Shown here piece by piece: positions 25,266 to 33,573 of a DNA stretch of 64,000 nucleotides (positions are counted from its first letter, which is position 1; each line of letters starts with the position of its first letter). A program made the position numbers and the translations under genes. The notes beneath the pieces were generated by a model. That model did not search any database. It was not told the DNA's origin and saw nothing but the letters and a program-made list of their open reading frames with translations. The DNA comes from Myxococcus stipitatus. GTDB taxonomy: Bacteria > Myxococcota > Myxococcia > Myxococcales > Myxococcaceae. The stretch is from the NCBI RefSeq assembly GCF_038561935.1, contig NZ_CP102770.1, forward strand, positions 2,418,001 through 2,482,000, written 5' to 3'.

Positions 25266-26749
25266 AGGACGGAGCCACGACGCGGGGCGCGCGCCTGGGG
25301 GAATACGAGCTGCTCGCGCGCATCGCGGCGGGCGGGATGGGAGAGGTCTTCATCGCCCGACGGATGGGGCCCGCGGGAATCGAGCAGCGCGTGGCGCTGA
25401 AGACGGTCCTCCCCCATCTGGCCGACGACCCGCGCTGGCGTGACCGCTTCATCGAGGAGATGCGCTTCGCGGCGATGCTGAGCCATCCCCACATCGTCCC
25501 TGTCTCCGAGCTGGGCTGGAAGGACGGGCGCCTGTTCATGGCGATGGCGCTCGTCGAGGGCGTGAGCCTGGCGCGGCTGCTACGGGCGTGCCGCCGCGAG
25601 GGACACGTGCTGTCGGTGCCGCTGGTGCGCCTGTTGGCCACGGGGCTGTGTGAGGCGCTTCAGTATGCCCATCAGCTCCGGAGCCCTTCCGGCGAGGCCG
25701 TGGGGCTCGTGCATCGCGATGTGAATCCCGCCAACGTCCTGGTGTCCGCGCAGGGCGCGGTGCTGCTGGGAGACTTCGGCATCGCGCGCCCGGCCACGAG
25801 CGACACGACACATGGGGGCCGGGCCTGGGGCAAATACCCATACATGCCTCCGGAGCAGCTGGATGGTGTGCGGCCACTGGATGCGCGGGTGGATGTCTTC
25901 GCGGCCTCGGTGACCCTGTATGAGGCCCTCACGGGAGTTTCGCCGTTCCTGCGAGAGACCGATGAGGCGACGATTCAAGCCATACGAGGCACGGAGCTCC
26001 CAGACATCACGCTCCTGCGGCCCGACGTCAGTCCTCGCATCGCGGAGACGCTGCGGCGCGGAGCCGCTCGGGATCGAGGCGCGCGGCTCGGCTCCGCCAG
26101 CGAGCTGCTGGATGGATTGCTGGATGGCCCCGTGGCCCGCCCCTCCGAGCTGGGGGCCTTGGTCGAAAGGGTGTGCGCGGCGGAGCTGGAGGTCTTCCGG
26201 AGGCCCGAGCCTGTTGGCGATGACGCTCCCCTGACGCGGACGCTGCGACCCGGGTCCGCTCGTATGACCTCGCCCTGGCCTGGTCGTGCTCCAGGGCTCG
26301 CGGTGCTGGGGGGACTGGCCGTGCTCACGGGGGGCTGGTGGCTTCTTCGCCCGCGAGGTGAAGTGCCGGTGTCCTCGCCCGAGGCAATGGCCGTCCCGGT
26401 GGCTCCTCCTTCGCCAGCGTCGCCGCCTTCCGAGCCCGAGGAAGCGGCTCCACCCAAGGTGGCTCCTCGCCCGCCTGTCTCGGTGAAGGCGGCGGAGACG
26501 CGTGGGCCTATCGCGATGCCGAAGGCCCCGGGGGCCGTCGGGTTCCTGACCGTGGACGCGCGGCCCTGGGCGGTGGTCTCCGTGGACGGGCGCGAGGTGG
26601 ACCGGACGCCCCTGGCCCGCTATCCGCTGCCCCCGGGCCGGCATCTGGTCGTGTTCCACAACCCCACCCTGGGGCTGACGGAGCAGCGCACCGTCCAGGT
26701 CGAGTCGGGCAAGGTCGCCACCGTGCGGGTGGACTTCGCCGCGCCCTGA
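25259..26749 (+). CDS. Membrane Ser/Thr protein kinase with PEGA domain
   Basis: 496 aa from ATG 25259. Hanks-type kinase domain: Gly-rich loop IAAGGMGEV (22-30), K48 in VALKTV, HRDVNPANV with D154 and N159, DFG (172-174), and PPE (197-199) closing the activation segment. The usual HRDLKPxN is HRDVNPAN here: the common K is N156, a substitution seen in other bacterial kinases. One membrane helix (about 344-363) is followed by a Pro-rich linker and a PEGA beta-sandwich (about 428-493: VVSVDGREVDRTPL...YPLPPGRH). It probably phosphorylates a partner bound by the FHA activator of this operon (inference). Confidence 0.95.
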   Translation: MVKDGATTRGARLGEYELLARIAAGGMGEVFIARRMGPAGIEQRVALKTVLPHLADDPRWRDRFIEEMRFAAMLSHPHIVPVSELGWKDGRLFMAMALVEGVSLARLLRACRREGHVLSVPLVRLLATGLCEALQYAHQLRSPSGEAVGLVHRDVNPANVLVSAQGAVLLGDFGIARPATSDTTHGGRAWGKYPYMPPEQLDGVRPLDARVDVFAASVTLYEALTGVSPFLRETDEATIQAIRGTELPDITLLRPDVSPRIAETLRRGAARDRGARLGSASELLDGLLDGPVARPSELGALVERVCAAELEVFRRPEPVGDDAPLTRTLRPGSARMTSPWPGRAPGLAVLGGLAVLTGGWWLLRPRGEVPVSSPEAMAVPVAPPSPASPPSEPEEAAPPKVAPRPPVSVKAAETRGPIAMPKAPGAVGFLTVDARPWAVVSVDGREVDRTPLARYPLPPGRHLVVFHNPTLGLTEQRTVQVESGKVATVRVDFAAP

Positions 26750-26772
26750 TGGACCCGGGCCGAGTGTCTTGC

Positions 26773-26804
26773 GCCAGGACAGTTGTCCCCTGGCAGGAGA
26801 CAAC
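26773..26804. repeat. Overlapping inverted repeats downstream of the kinase gene
   Basis: GCCAGG (26773-26778) pairs with CCTGGC (26789-26794), extended to about nine pairs with one bulge. A second, overlapping pair is GTTGTC (26782-26787) with GACAAC (26799-26804). The two folds are mutually exclusive, as in attenuator-like structures. It begins 24 nt after the kinase stop; the simplest reading is a transcription end. Confidence 0.35.
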
Positions 26805-26983
26805 CTTGGGTCAGGGGGGCGCACCAAGTCCGCGAGAAGAGGCGAGGACGACTCCCCGAGGCCCCGGGCGCGGAAGGGGGCATGGTGCGTGCACTGGAGG
26901 CAGGGCATCACTCGCTGGGGCGCACCGCCTCACGCGAGTGCCTCACCACTCATGGTGCTCTGTCTCAAGGGAGTTGCTTCGTC

Positions 26984-27226
26984 ATGAAGACGCTGGCTTT
27001 CGTGTGTGCATCGCTTTCGCTCCTGCTGCTGACCCCTGCTTGCGGAAAGGATGCGTGCACCGCAGAGGAGTCGACCACCTGTTCGAGCAAGCACAGCACG
27101 TGTGTCAACGCGTGCGGCGGCGGGAACGAGCCGGGGTTCCTGGCTTGCACCGAGAGCTGCAACAAGAAGCTGTGTGATTGCGAGTCGGCCTGCGGAAACG
27201 ACGAGTGCGACACGTCTGACAAGTAG
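26984..27226 (+). CDS. Small Cys-rich putative lipoprotein
   Basis: 80 aa from ATG 26984. Signal peptide with lipobox TPAC (C20). The mature 60 residues contain ten further cysteines (C25, 33, 40, 44, 55, 59, 64, 66, 70, 75), many in CxxxC spacing, so at least five disulfides are possible. The pattern (HSTCVNACGG, then CTESCNKKLCDCESACG) is a tandem Cys-motif as in secreted knottin-like or metal-binding proteins. No family is recognised. The longer frame starting at 26783 looks non-coding. It follows the kinase operon by 235 nt. Confidence 0.75.
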   Translation: MKTLAFVCASLSLLLLTPACGKDACTAEESTTCSSKHSTCVNACGGGNEPGFLACTESCNKKLCDCESACGNDECDTSDK

Positions 27227-27292
27227 GCCGAGCCGGAGCCTTGGGGGGCGTGCGCCCGCGCGGGGAGCGGTGTCCTCGCGCGGGTTCATGGT

Positions 27293-28201
27293 TCAGGGCT
27301 TCTCCAGCAGCCAGTCGCGAACGGCGAGGAAACGCGCGGTGGGGGCCGCGGTCCGGCGCCACGCCACATACAAGGTTCCGAAGGGGCGTCGCGCCGAGCG
27401 CCGGTTCGGCTCGGGGGTGACGCTCTCCACGCGTCCCTCGCGCAGCGCGGGCTCGACGAGATAGTCCGGCAGGACGGTCAGGCCCGCGCCCGCTTCGGCC
27501 AGTGAGAGCATCTCGTCCAGGTTGGCGATGCGGCACACCACGCGGGAGGGGAGTGGCTCCTTGGGGCCGAAGGCGGAGCGCCACCATGGGCCTAGCATCG
27601 CGAGGTCGGAGTCGAAGGCGATGAAGCGATGGGCCGCGAAGTCGCGTGCGCTCTTGGGGGTGCCCCAGCGCTTGAGGTAGGCGCGCGAGGCCACGGCCAC
27701 GAATCGTTCCTGCGCGACGGGGTGCACCTCCAGGCCCGGCGCCTCGGGAAGGATGCCGACGATGCCCAGGTCCAGCTCTCCCTCCACGAGGCGCCGGGAG
27801 ACGCGGCTGGGCACGTCGAAGCGCACCTCCAGGTGAAGCTCGGGGTGGCGCTCCAGGAGGGACGGGAGGCGAGGGCGCAGCCAGTAGCGGAAGAAGGGCC
27901 AGGGGCCCGCGAGGCTCACCTCGCCGCGCACGGCGCGTTGGGCCTCGGCGGCTTCCTCGAGCGCGGCATCCAGGGCGGGCAGGTGGGCGCCCAGCTTCGC
28001 GACCAAGGCGGCGCCAGCGGCGGTGAGCCGAGCACCTCGACCGACGCGCTCGAACAGCGCGGCGCCGACTCGCTGCTCCAGCGCCTTGAGCTGCTGACCC
28101 ACGGCGGAGGCGGTGATGCCCAGCCGAGCGGCGGCGGCGGCATGGGTCCCCGCGCGGCTCACTTCCCACAGCGTCCAGAGCGCTTCGTGATTGCCAGACA
28201 T
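27293..28201 (-). CDS. LysR-family transcription regulator next to yeiH
   Basis: 302 aa. An N-terminal winged helix-turn-helix (about 3-62, with HAAAAARLGITASAVGQQLKALEQRVG) precedes a periplasmic-binding-protein-like effector domain (about 88-300). It is divergent from the YeiH-type exporter gene with 143 nt between them. Two related 23-nt elements lie in that gap, so it very likely controls both genes. The effector is unknown. Confidence 0.92.
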   Translation of the reverse strand: MSGNHEALWTLWEVSRAGTHAAAAARLGITASAVGQQLKALEQRVGAALFERVGRGARLTAAGAALVAKLGAHLPALDAALEEAAEAQRAVRGEVSLAGPWPFFRYWLRPRLPSLLERHPELHLEVRFDVPSRVSRRLVEGELDLGIVGILPEAPGLEVHPVAQERFVAVASRAYLKRWGTPKSARDFAAHRFIAFDSDLAMLGPWWRSAFGPKEPLPSRVVCRIANLDEMLSLAEAGAGLTVLPDYLVEPALREGRVESVTPEPNRRSARRPFGTLYVAWRRTAAPTARFLAVRDWLLEKP

Positions 28202-28220
28202 GGCCCGAGCTTACCGTCCC

Positions 28221-28293
28221 GGCCATCGAATCCACGGAGGGCTCTTCGGGCAGGGCGCGCGTGCTGTCCCAGCCATCAGCTCCACGGATGGCT
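28221..28293. promoter_or_regulatory. Twin 23-nt elements in the LysR-yeiH intergenic region
   Basis: Copy 1 (28221-28243) and copy 2 (28271-28293) match at most positions: CCATC, six variable bases, CCACGGA, then GGCT. Copy 2 is a true inverted repeat with perfect arms AGCCATC and GATGGCT; copy 1 keeps a weaker version. Start-to-start distance is exactly 50 bp, about five helical turns, so both face the same side of the DNA, as expected for activator and repressor sites of a LysR tetramer. Confidence 0.5.
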
Positions 28294-28344
28294 CATCAGT
28301 TCTCGCGACTGGTCCGTGGAGACCGTGGCGGGCACTGAAGAGAC

Positions 28345-29346
28345 ATGTCCGCGACCTCCGTACGACCCGACGCTCCTCGCTCCTTTCGCGACACCACGCT
28401 GACCCTCGGGCGCCTGCTCGTTCCCCTGGGGGCGCTGGTGAGCCTCTGGCCGGGTGTGTCCACGGCGGTCGCGCTGGTCGCTGGAATGCTGCTGGCCCTG
28501 ACCGTGGGCAATCCGTATGCGGCACTCACCCGTCGTGCCACGCACGTCCTCCTCTCGCTCTCCGTGGTGGGCCTGGGCGCGGGCATGGACCTTCGCGTGG
28601 TGGCCGAGGAGGGTGCGCGCGGCGTGCTCTACACCGTGGTGGGCATCACCGCATGCCTTGTCCTGGGCGCCCTGCTGACACGGTGGCTGCGCGTCTCACG
28701 TGGCGCGGGCCTGCTCATCAGCATCGGCACCGCCATCTGTGGAGGCAGTGCCATCGCGGCGGTGGTGCCCGTGCTGCGTCCCCGGGAAGAGGACGTGTCC
28801 ATCGCGCTGGGCACCGTGTTCCTGCTCAACGCCGTGGCGCTCTTCGTCTTCCCCGTGGTGGGACACGCCGTGGGCCTGGATGCGCGCCAGTTCGGACTGT
28901 GGAGCGCCCTGGCCATCCATGACACCAGCTCCGTGGTCGGCGCGGCCATGCGGTACGGACCGCAGGCGCTGGAGGTGGCCACCACCGTGAAGCTGGCGCG
29001 TGCGCTGTGGATCGTCCCGCTGACCGTGGCCCTGGGCTTCTGGATTCGTCGGACCCGACACGCCACCACGCACGGGCATGCGCCCGCTCGCAGGCCGTGG
29101 TTCATCCTCGGCTTCCTCGCCGTGGCGGCCCTCGTGACGTGGGTGCCCGCACTCCGGCCCGCGGGCCTCGTGGTGACCCACGTGTCCCAGCGTGTCCTCG
29201 TGCTGACGCTGTTCCTCATCGGCGCGGGCTTCTCGCGCCAGGCCCTGCGCTCCGTGGGCCTCAAGCCCCTGGCCCAGGGCATCACCCTGTGGCTCTGCAT
29301 GGCCAGCCTGAGCCTGGGCGCCATCCTCCTCCACGTCATCTCGTGA
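28345..29346 (+). CDS. yeiH: YeiH/UPF0324 family putative sulfate exporter
   Basis: 333 aa with about ten membrane helices, of the conserved YeiH (PSE) family. The signature ISIGTAICGGSAIAAVVPVL is at about 130-150, followed by NAVALFVFPVVGHAVGLDARQFGLW and AIHDTSSVVGAA in the mid-helices. The members of this family are thought to export sulfate or sulfite-related anions, but the substrate is not proven. A divergent LysR gene precedes it, and a second, convergent LysR gene of the CysL/YeiE kind follows after 12 nt. Confidence 0.92.
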   Translation: MSATSVRPDAPRSFRDTTLTLGRLLVPLGALVSLWPGVSTAVALVAGMLLALTVGNPYAALTRRATHVLLSLSVVGLGAGMDLRVVAEEGARGVLYTVVGITACLVLGALLTRWLRVSRGAGLLISIGTAICGGSAIAAVVPVLRPREEDVSIALGTVFLLNAVALFVFPVVGHAVGLDARQFGLWSALAIHDTSSVVGAAMRYGPQALEVATTVKLARALWIVPLTVALGFWIRRTRHATTHGHAPARRPWFILGFLAVAALVTWVPALRPAGLVVTHVSQRVLVLTLFLIGAGFSRQALRSVGLKPLAQGITLWLCMASLSLGAILLHVIS

Positions 29347-29358
29347 CGGCGCGAGCCC

Positions 29359-30273
29359 TCATGAGTGCGTCAACGCGGGAGGCGCCGCGCGGGCATGGCG
29401 CAGGAAGTGTCCCGCGATACCTCCCGGAGCATCCACGGGCAGCACCCAGGAGAACGTCCGTCGCACCCGAAGGTCAGGCAGCGGCAACACCCGGAAGCGC
29501 CCCGAGCTCAGCTCCGCCTGGATGCTCCATCGCGAGAGGAAGCCCACCCCCAGCCCCGCGGCCACCGCGCCCTTGATGGTCTCGGTGCCGCCAAGCTGGA
29601 GGTCTCCCGCCTGCGGACCCCGCCGCACACCCGCCCGCTTCAGCGCGCGCTCCAGCACCGCACGAGTCCCCGACCCCAGCTCGCGCCAGAGCAGCGGCAC
29701 CGTCTGGAGCATGTCGAGGGTCCGCACCTGGAGGAGCTCCTGCGGCGCGTGCGTGGCGACGACAGGGAGCAGCTCGTCGTCCAGATAGTGCTCCAGCCGG
29801 AGGCCCGCGGCGCGGGCGTGTCCCTCCACCAACCCCAGCGGCGCACGTCCCTCTCCCACCCAGCCGAGCACCTGCTCGGAGTTGCCCACCTCCAGGCGCA
29901 CCTGGAGTCCCCGGTGCAGGCGCAGGAAGGACGCCAGCAGGTCCGGGACGACGTAGCTCGCCAGCGTGGTGCTCGCGGCCAGCACGAGCTCTCCCTTCAG
30001 GACATCCTCACCCGCCACCGCGAGCGCGGCCTCCTCCAAGAGCTGATGGTGCCGCTGCGCATAGGCCAGCAGGCGCTGTCCCGCTTCATTGAGCCGCACC
30101 CCACGAGCCGTCCGCACCAGCAAGGGCTGGCCGCATTCCCGCTCCAGCTGCCGCACCTGCGCGGTGACGGCGGGCTGGGACAGGTGCAGCAGCCGGGACG
30201 CCGCGGACACCTGCCCCGTGGTCGCCACCACGCGGAAGGTCTCGAGTCGGCGGGGGTCGAGGCGGTTCGTCAA
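29359..30273 (-). CDS. LysR-family regulator (CysL/YeiE-like)
   Basis: 304 aa from TTG 30273. I chose this over the ATG at 30305 because GGAG lies 8-9 nt upstream and the chain then begins at RLDPRRLETFRVVATTGQVS, the normal start of the DNA-binding domain. The HTH (about 6-65) contains SRLLHLSQPAVTAQVRQLER, which fits the CbbR/CysL/YeiE branch, whose members often regulate yeiH or sulfur genes. The effector domain is complete (about 90-300). It converges on yeiH, so the exporter is flanked by two LysR genes. Whether both act on it is unknown. Confidence 0.9.
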   Translation of the reverse strand: MTNRLDPRRLETFRVVATTGQVSAASRLLHLSQPAVTAQVRQLERECGQPLLVRTARGVRLNEAGQRLLAYAQRHHQLLEEAALAVAGEDVLKGELVLAASTTLASYVVPDLLASFLRLHRGLQVRLEVGNSEQVLGWVGEGRAPLGLVEGHARAAGLRLEHYLDDELLPVVATHAPQELLQVRTLDMLQTVPLLWRELGSGTRAVLERALKRAGVRRGPQAGDLQLGGTETIKGAVAAGLGVGFLSRWSIQAELSSGRFRVLPLPDLRVRRTFSWVLPVDAPGGIAGHFLRHARAAPPALTHS

Positions 30274-30403
30274 CGGACGTCTCCAGGTGGACCTGTTTCG
30301 ACGCATCCAGGCCGAGGCCGATGCACCATCCACTGTCCCACGAAACGAGGGGCATGCGGCTCGTCCCGTGATGCACACCCTCGTGCTCCGAACAGTCGAG
30401 CGC

Positions 30404-31258
30404 TCACCCGCGCCGCTTCCGGAAGGGCCAGGTGAGCTGTCCCAGGTAGTCGGTGGGGAGCGTGGGCTCGTCATCCATCCCCACGTCGAGCGGCGCCTCT
30501 CCCTTCTGCGGAAGCGCGGTGCCGAAGAGCCGGTCCCACACGGACAGGATGGCGCCGTAGTTGCCCTGCACGTCCGCGTACAGCCGCTGATGGTGCCAGC
30601 GATGCAGCTCGGCCACGGCGAAGACATGGCGCAGCACGCCCGCGCGGTAGGCGATGTTTCCGTGCTGGAACATCAGGTGCAACGTCACCGCGGCCAGCGC
30701 GCAGGCGACGACGGTGGGAGGCGCCCCGAGCAATCCCATCACCAGCAGCCCCGGTGCACCTTCCAGCGCCTCATGAAGCAGGTGTCTGCGTTGTCCATTG
30801 AGCCAGTACACGCGGCGAGGGCTGTGATGAATGGCATGCAGTCGCCACAGGGCGGGGACATGGTGGCTCGCGCGGTGGATGGCATAGAGGCCCAGGTCGA
30901 GGAGCGTGGCCCCCGCGAGGAATTGCACCCAGAACGGCCAGTCGCGAGGCCACCCGTCCAGCGCGCCTCCCGTGAGCTCCATCGCCCAGGTGTAGAGCAG
31001 GAGTGAGACATGACTGAGGGCCAGGTTGCCCGTCACGTGGAAGACGTCGGTCAGGGTGTCTCCCTCGTGGTCCTTCCTCCAGACCTCCGAGTGAGGAAAC
31101 CAGCGCTCGAGCGCGAGGACGAGCAGCGCCGCGAGCAGCAGGATGGGAGGTCCCACGCGCCAGTAGGGGAGCCCCTGGCTCACGCCGGCCACCAGCGCGG
31201 CCGTGCCTCCGAAGAAGATGACGGGGTAGGGGAGATACGAGACGGGGTGTGTGCTCAT
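30404..31258 (-). CDS. Sterol desaturase/fatty acid hydroxylase superfamily membrane protein
   Basis: 284 aa from ATG 31258 (a GTG at 31273 is an alternative). It is a membrane di-iron oxygenase of the FA_hydroxylase family. The His clusters are HRASHH (128-133), HAIHH (141-145) and HRWHH (219-223), giving the expected set of iron ligands. Four to five membrane helices surround them. The family hydroxylates or desaturates lipid chains or sterols, and the substrate is unknown. It ends about 130 nt before the start of the LysR gene and is the last gene of a minus-strand run that includes an AraC regulator, a His-rich protein and a cytochrome c. Confidence 0.9.
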   Translation of the reverse strand: MSTHPVSYLPYPVIFFGGTAALVAGVSQGLPYWRVGPPILLLAALLVLALERWFPHSEVWRKDHEGDTLTDVFHVTGNLALSHVSLLLYTWAMELTGGALDGWPRDWPFWVQFLAGATLLDLGLYAIHRASHHVPALWRLHAIHHSPRRVYWLNGQRRHLLHEALEGAPGLLVMGLLGAPPTVVACALAAVTLHLMFQHGNIAYRAGVLRHVFAVAELHRWHHQRLYADVQGNYGAILSVWDRLFGTALPQKGEAPLDVGMDDEPTLPTDYLGQLTWPFRKRRG

Positions 31259-31306
31259 GTCCCGGAGCGTCACCTCCGAGCAGGCCTCCCGGATTGGACG
31301 AACTGG

Positions 31307-32134
31307 CTACTTCGCGAGGGCGTCGTCGTCCGTGGGCATGGGCAACACCCACTCGGCGCGGCCCATGACGTCGGAAGGCCGGATGCCGAACATGCGGCGG
31401 AAGATGCGCGTGAGGTGCGCGCCATCCGTGAAGCCCGCGTGGTGCGCCGCCTCCGTCAGCGTCGCGCCCTCGCGGAGCCGGGCGACGGCGCGCTGGAGCC
31501 GGAGCCACGCGACATAGGGGCGCAGCGGGAGCCCCACGTGCTGGGGGAGCAGGTGCGTGAGCCTCCCGGGGGATATCTCCGCGTGCTCCGCCACGGCGCC
31601 CAGTCGGATGTCTCCCTCCAGGTTCGCCGCCACGAAGCGGACAGCGCGCTGCACGGCGGGGTGGATGACCTGCGGACGGGACTCGGGACTGGCGAGGGCG
31701 TCGACGAAGGACTGGGCGAGCCGCCGGGCCTGGGCCCACGTCTCGGGCGCGGCTCGCGGTGTCGCGCTCGACAGTACCTTGCCCGCGTGCAGCCAGTCCG
31801 AGGTCTCACCCAGCGGCCCCAGCGCGCGGCGCAGTCGCCGCCCCACGAGTCCATCCGGGTCGAGGTAGAGCAGCAGCACCGAGGGGCCCGGCGCCGCGAC
31901 TTCGTGAAGGGCATCGGGAGGAATCACCGCGGCCAGGCACTCCACCGCGCTGTCTCGCCGAGCGCCGCGGAGGTGGAGCGGCGGCCCCAGGCTCACCATC
32001 ACCTGGAAGGCATGGTGCGCGTGGGGCGCGGTGGCGCGCACCGGGCCCCCGTACAGCAGGGTCCCGGTGCCCATGAACAAGCGGCCACTCCAGGTCGAGG
32101 GCTCAGTGCCCCGAGTGCCCATGGTCATGTCCAC
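31307..32134 (-). CDS. AraC-family transcription regulator
   Basis: 275 aa from GTG 32134, with alternative ATGs at 32128 and 32122. The N-terminal cupin-like sensor (about 20-130) includes HAHHAFQVMVSLG. Two helix-turn-helix units at the C-terminus (about 165-262) include LGAVAEHAEISPGRLTHLLPQ and LTEAAHHAGFTDGAHLTRIFRRMFG, the AraC signature. The start overlaps the 3' end of the upstream His-rich protein gene by 20-32 nt, which suggests translational coupling. It may control the hydroxylase gene 48 nt downstream (inference). Confidence 0.92.
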   Translation of the reverse strand: MDMTMGTRGTEPSTWSGRLFMGTGTLLYGGPVRATAPHAHHAFQVMVSLGPPLHLRGARRDSAVECLAAVIPPDALHEVAAPGPSVLLLYLDPDGLVGRRLRRALGPLGETSDWLHAGKVLSSATPRAAPETWAQARRLAQSFVDALASPESRPQVIHPAVQRAVRFVAANLEGDIRLGAVAEHAEISPGRLTHLLPQHVGLPLRPYVAWLRLQRAVARLREGATLTEAAHHAGFTDGAHLTRIFRRMFGIRPSDVMGRAEWVLPMPTDDDALAK

Positions 32135-32504
32135 CCGCGGCCGGGGTGGGCTGCGCGGGCTGTGCCCCCTTCGCGTCCGCCTTCGGCTTGCCGAACTTCA
32201 CCAGCTGCGCATGCACCTGGCCGTTCTTCATCTTCATGCCGTGGACGACCACGCGCTCGCCGGCCTTGAGGTCCGCCGCCGTGACGTCCGCGCCACTCTT
32301 CTCGTAGCGCGTGCTCGCGTCCGTCATCACGTCCTCCTGCTTCATCTCGGGGGTCTCTACCACGAGCGTGCCTTGCTTCACCTCCTTCACGGTGCCCATG
32401 ACGTGGACGCCGTCCTTGCCGTGGGCGAGCGCCATGCCGGGGGAGAGGAGGGAGAGGGAGAGCAGGGCGGAGGTGAGGTGCTTCGACAGGAATGAGGTCT
32501 TCAT
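32103..32504 (-). CDS. Periplasmic DUF5666-like protein with His-rich tail
   Basis: 133 aa. Signal peptide about 1-27 (SALLSLSLLSPGMALA). The mature part is a small OB-like beta barrel (VMGTVKEVKQGTLVVETPE, then DLKAGERVVVHGMKMKNGQ), as in DUF5666 proteins. A Pro/Ala linker and the His tail GGHDHGHSGH follow, which suggests binding of copper, nickel or zinc in the periplasm. CAGGAG lies 8 nt before the ATG. The gene sits between the cytochrome c and AraC genes, 21 nt after the cytochrome stop. Confidence 0.78.
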   Translation of the reverse strand: MKTSFLSKHLTSALLSLSLLSPGMALAHGKDGVHVMGTVKEVKQGTLVVETPEMKQEDVMTDASTRYEKSGADVTAADLKAGERVVVHGMKMKNGQVHAQLVKFGKPKADAKGAQPAQPTPAAGGHDHGHSGH

Positions 32505-32525
32505 GAGCGTGCTCCTGGGATGTGA

Positions 32526-33128
32526 CTACGGTCCATCGAGGAAGGCGTCCTCGGCGCGTTGTTCGTGAAGCTCGTGCTGCGAGAGGGGGAGGCCGGCCTT
32601 GATTTCATCGAGCGCCTCCGGGGTGAGCCCGGGCAGCGTGCGGATGAGCGAGACGAGCGCCCAGCTGTCGCGGTTGCGCGTGCCGTCGTGGAGCTGTCCC
32701 CACGCGGGCATGCCCGTCAGCCGGATGCCGTTCTGGATGATCCAATACAGCTCGCCGTCACTCAGCGACTGCGTCGCGGCGGCGCGCATGTCCGGCGCGG
32801 GGGGATAGAGCCCTTGTCCGATGGGCGTCTGCCCGCTGCCATCCGCCGCGTGGCAGACGGCGCAGTGGTCCGCCCAGTGGGCCCGCGCTTCGGAGAGCAC
32901 CTTCGGAGGCAGGGGCTCCAGGGGATTCTCCTGCTCCTTCGCCCCGGACGGCATGCTGAGGGAGCGAGCTGCCCGAGCCACGCGGGCCTCGAGCGCGGAA
33001 GGGGCCTCCAGGGCGGAGAACCCGCGGTTCACCAGCGTCAATCCATACAGCCCCCCGCCCACGGCGAGGATGAGCGTCAGCGCGCCCACCACGGCCAGTC
33101 CTCCCACCACCTCACGGCGCAAGCTCAC
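32526..33128 (-). CDS. Membrane-anchored class I c-type cytochrome
   Basis: 200 aa from GTG 33128 (GGAGGAG upstream). One N-terminal membrane helix (about 8-33) anchors a periplasmic cytochrome domain. Heme attachment motif CAVCH (C89, C92, H93), sixth ligand M140 in TGMPAWG. The spacing and the GMPAW motif match mono-heme class I cytochromes of electron transport. It heads the operon with the His-rich protein and AraC regulator, so it may pass electrons to a metal- or oxygen-linked reaction (inference). Confidence 0.9.
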   Translation of the reverse strand: MSLRREVVGGLAVVGALTLILAVGGGLYGLTLVNRGFSALEAPSALEARVARAARSLSMPSGAKEQENPLEPLPPKVLSEARAHWADHCAVCHAADGSGQTPIGQGLYPPAPDMRAAATQSLSDGELYWIIQNGIRLTGMPAWGQLHDGTRNRDSWALVSLIRTLPGLTPEALDEIKAGLPLSQHELHEQRAEDAFLDGP

Positions 33129-33573
33129 GACGACATCTCCTCCAGAGTCCTTTGAGTCGGCTCCGAGCGCTGTTGTTCACCGGGGCTCACGCGGCAGCCC
33201 CTTGCCTCTTACAGCTCGGGTGGCGACACCTGTCCCGAGGCTGCCTGCCGCGGGCAAGAAGCAACCGCGAGGCCACCCGGCGGAGCGCGCAAGCTCCCGG
33301 AACCACGAGGAGGTGTCGCGCGGCACCGTGATGGACGCCGTTACAGTCGGGAGGCGTGGGTTACACCTGGAGCCGTCGGCGGAGACCGCTCGGGAGGCCG
33401 ACCGCCAGGAGCGAAGGGCGTGCGACGTCATCGCGCGCGGGCGCACGTGGCGAGGTCTTCCCGGTGTGGAGGCGCGCGAAGACAGCGCGAAATTCATCGA
33501 GGGGGTGTGTCGATGTTTGTTATTCTTTGCGGCCCTCCCAGCTCATCGTGAGGTGCTCATTCCTGGAGCGTGT
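33129..33573. other. 445-nt divergent intergenic region
   Basis: Between the minus-strand cytochrome gene and the plus-strand desaturase gene. I see no convincing gene; the open frames here are Arg/Ser-rich shadows. There is one GGTTACA box (near 33359-33365), the reverse of the TGTAACC box of the two ECF-like elements, but without a matching -10 at the right distance. A short AT-rich stretch near 33510-33525 (GTTTGTTATTCTTTG) is the best candidate for the desaturase promoter. Confidence 0.5.

Noticed and set aside
27105-28235. A 376-codon minus-strand frame overlapping the LysR gene
   Set aside because: Arg/Pro/Gly-rich with no family. The LysR frame is clearly the coding one, with a full HTH and effector domain.
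33177-33497. 106-codon minus-strand frame in the 33.1-33.6 kb gap
   Set aside because: Arg/Ser/Pro-rich peptide with no family and no ribosome site.
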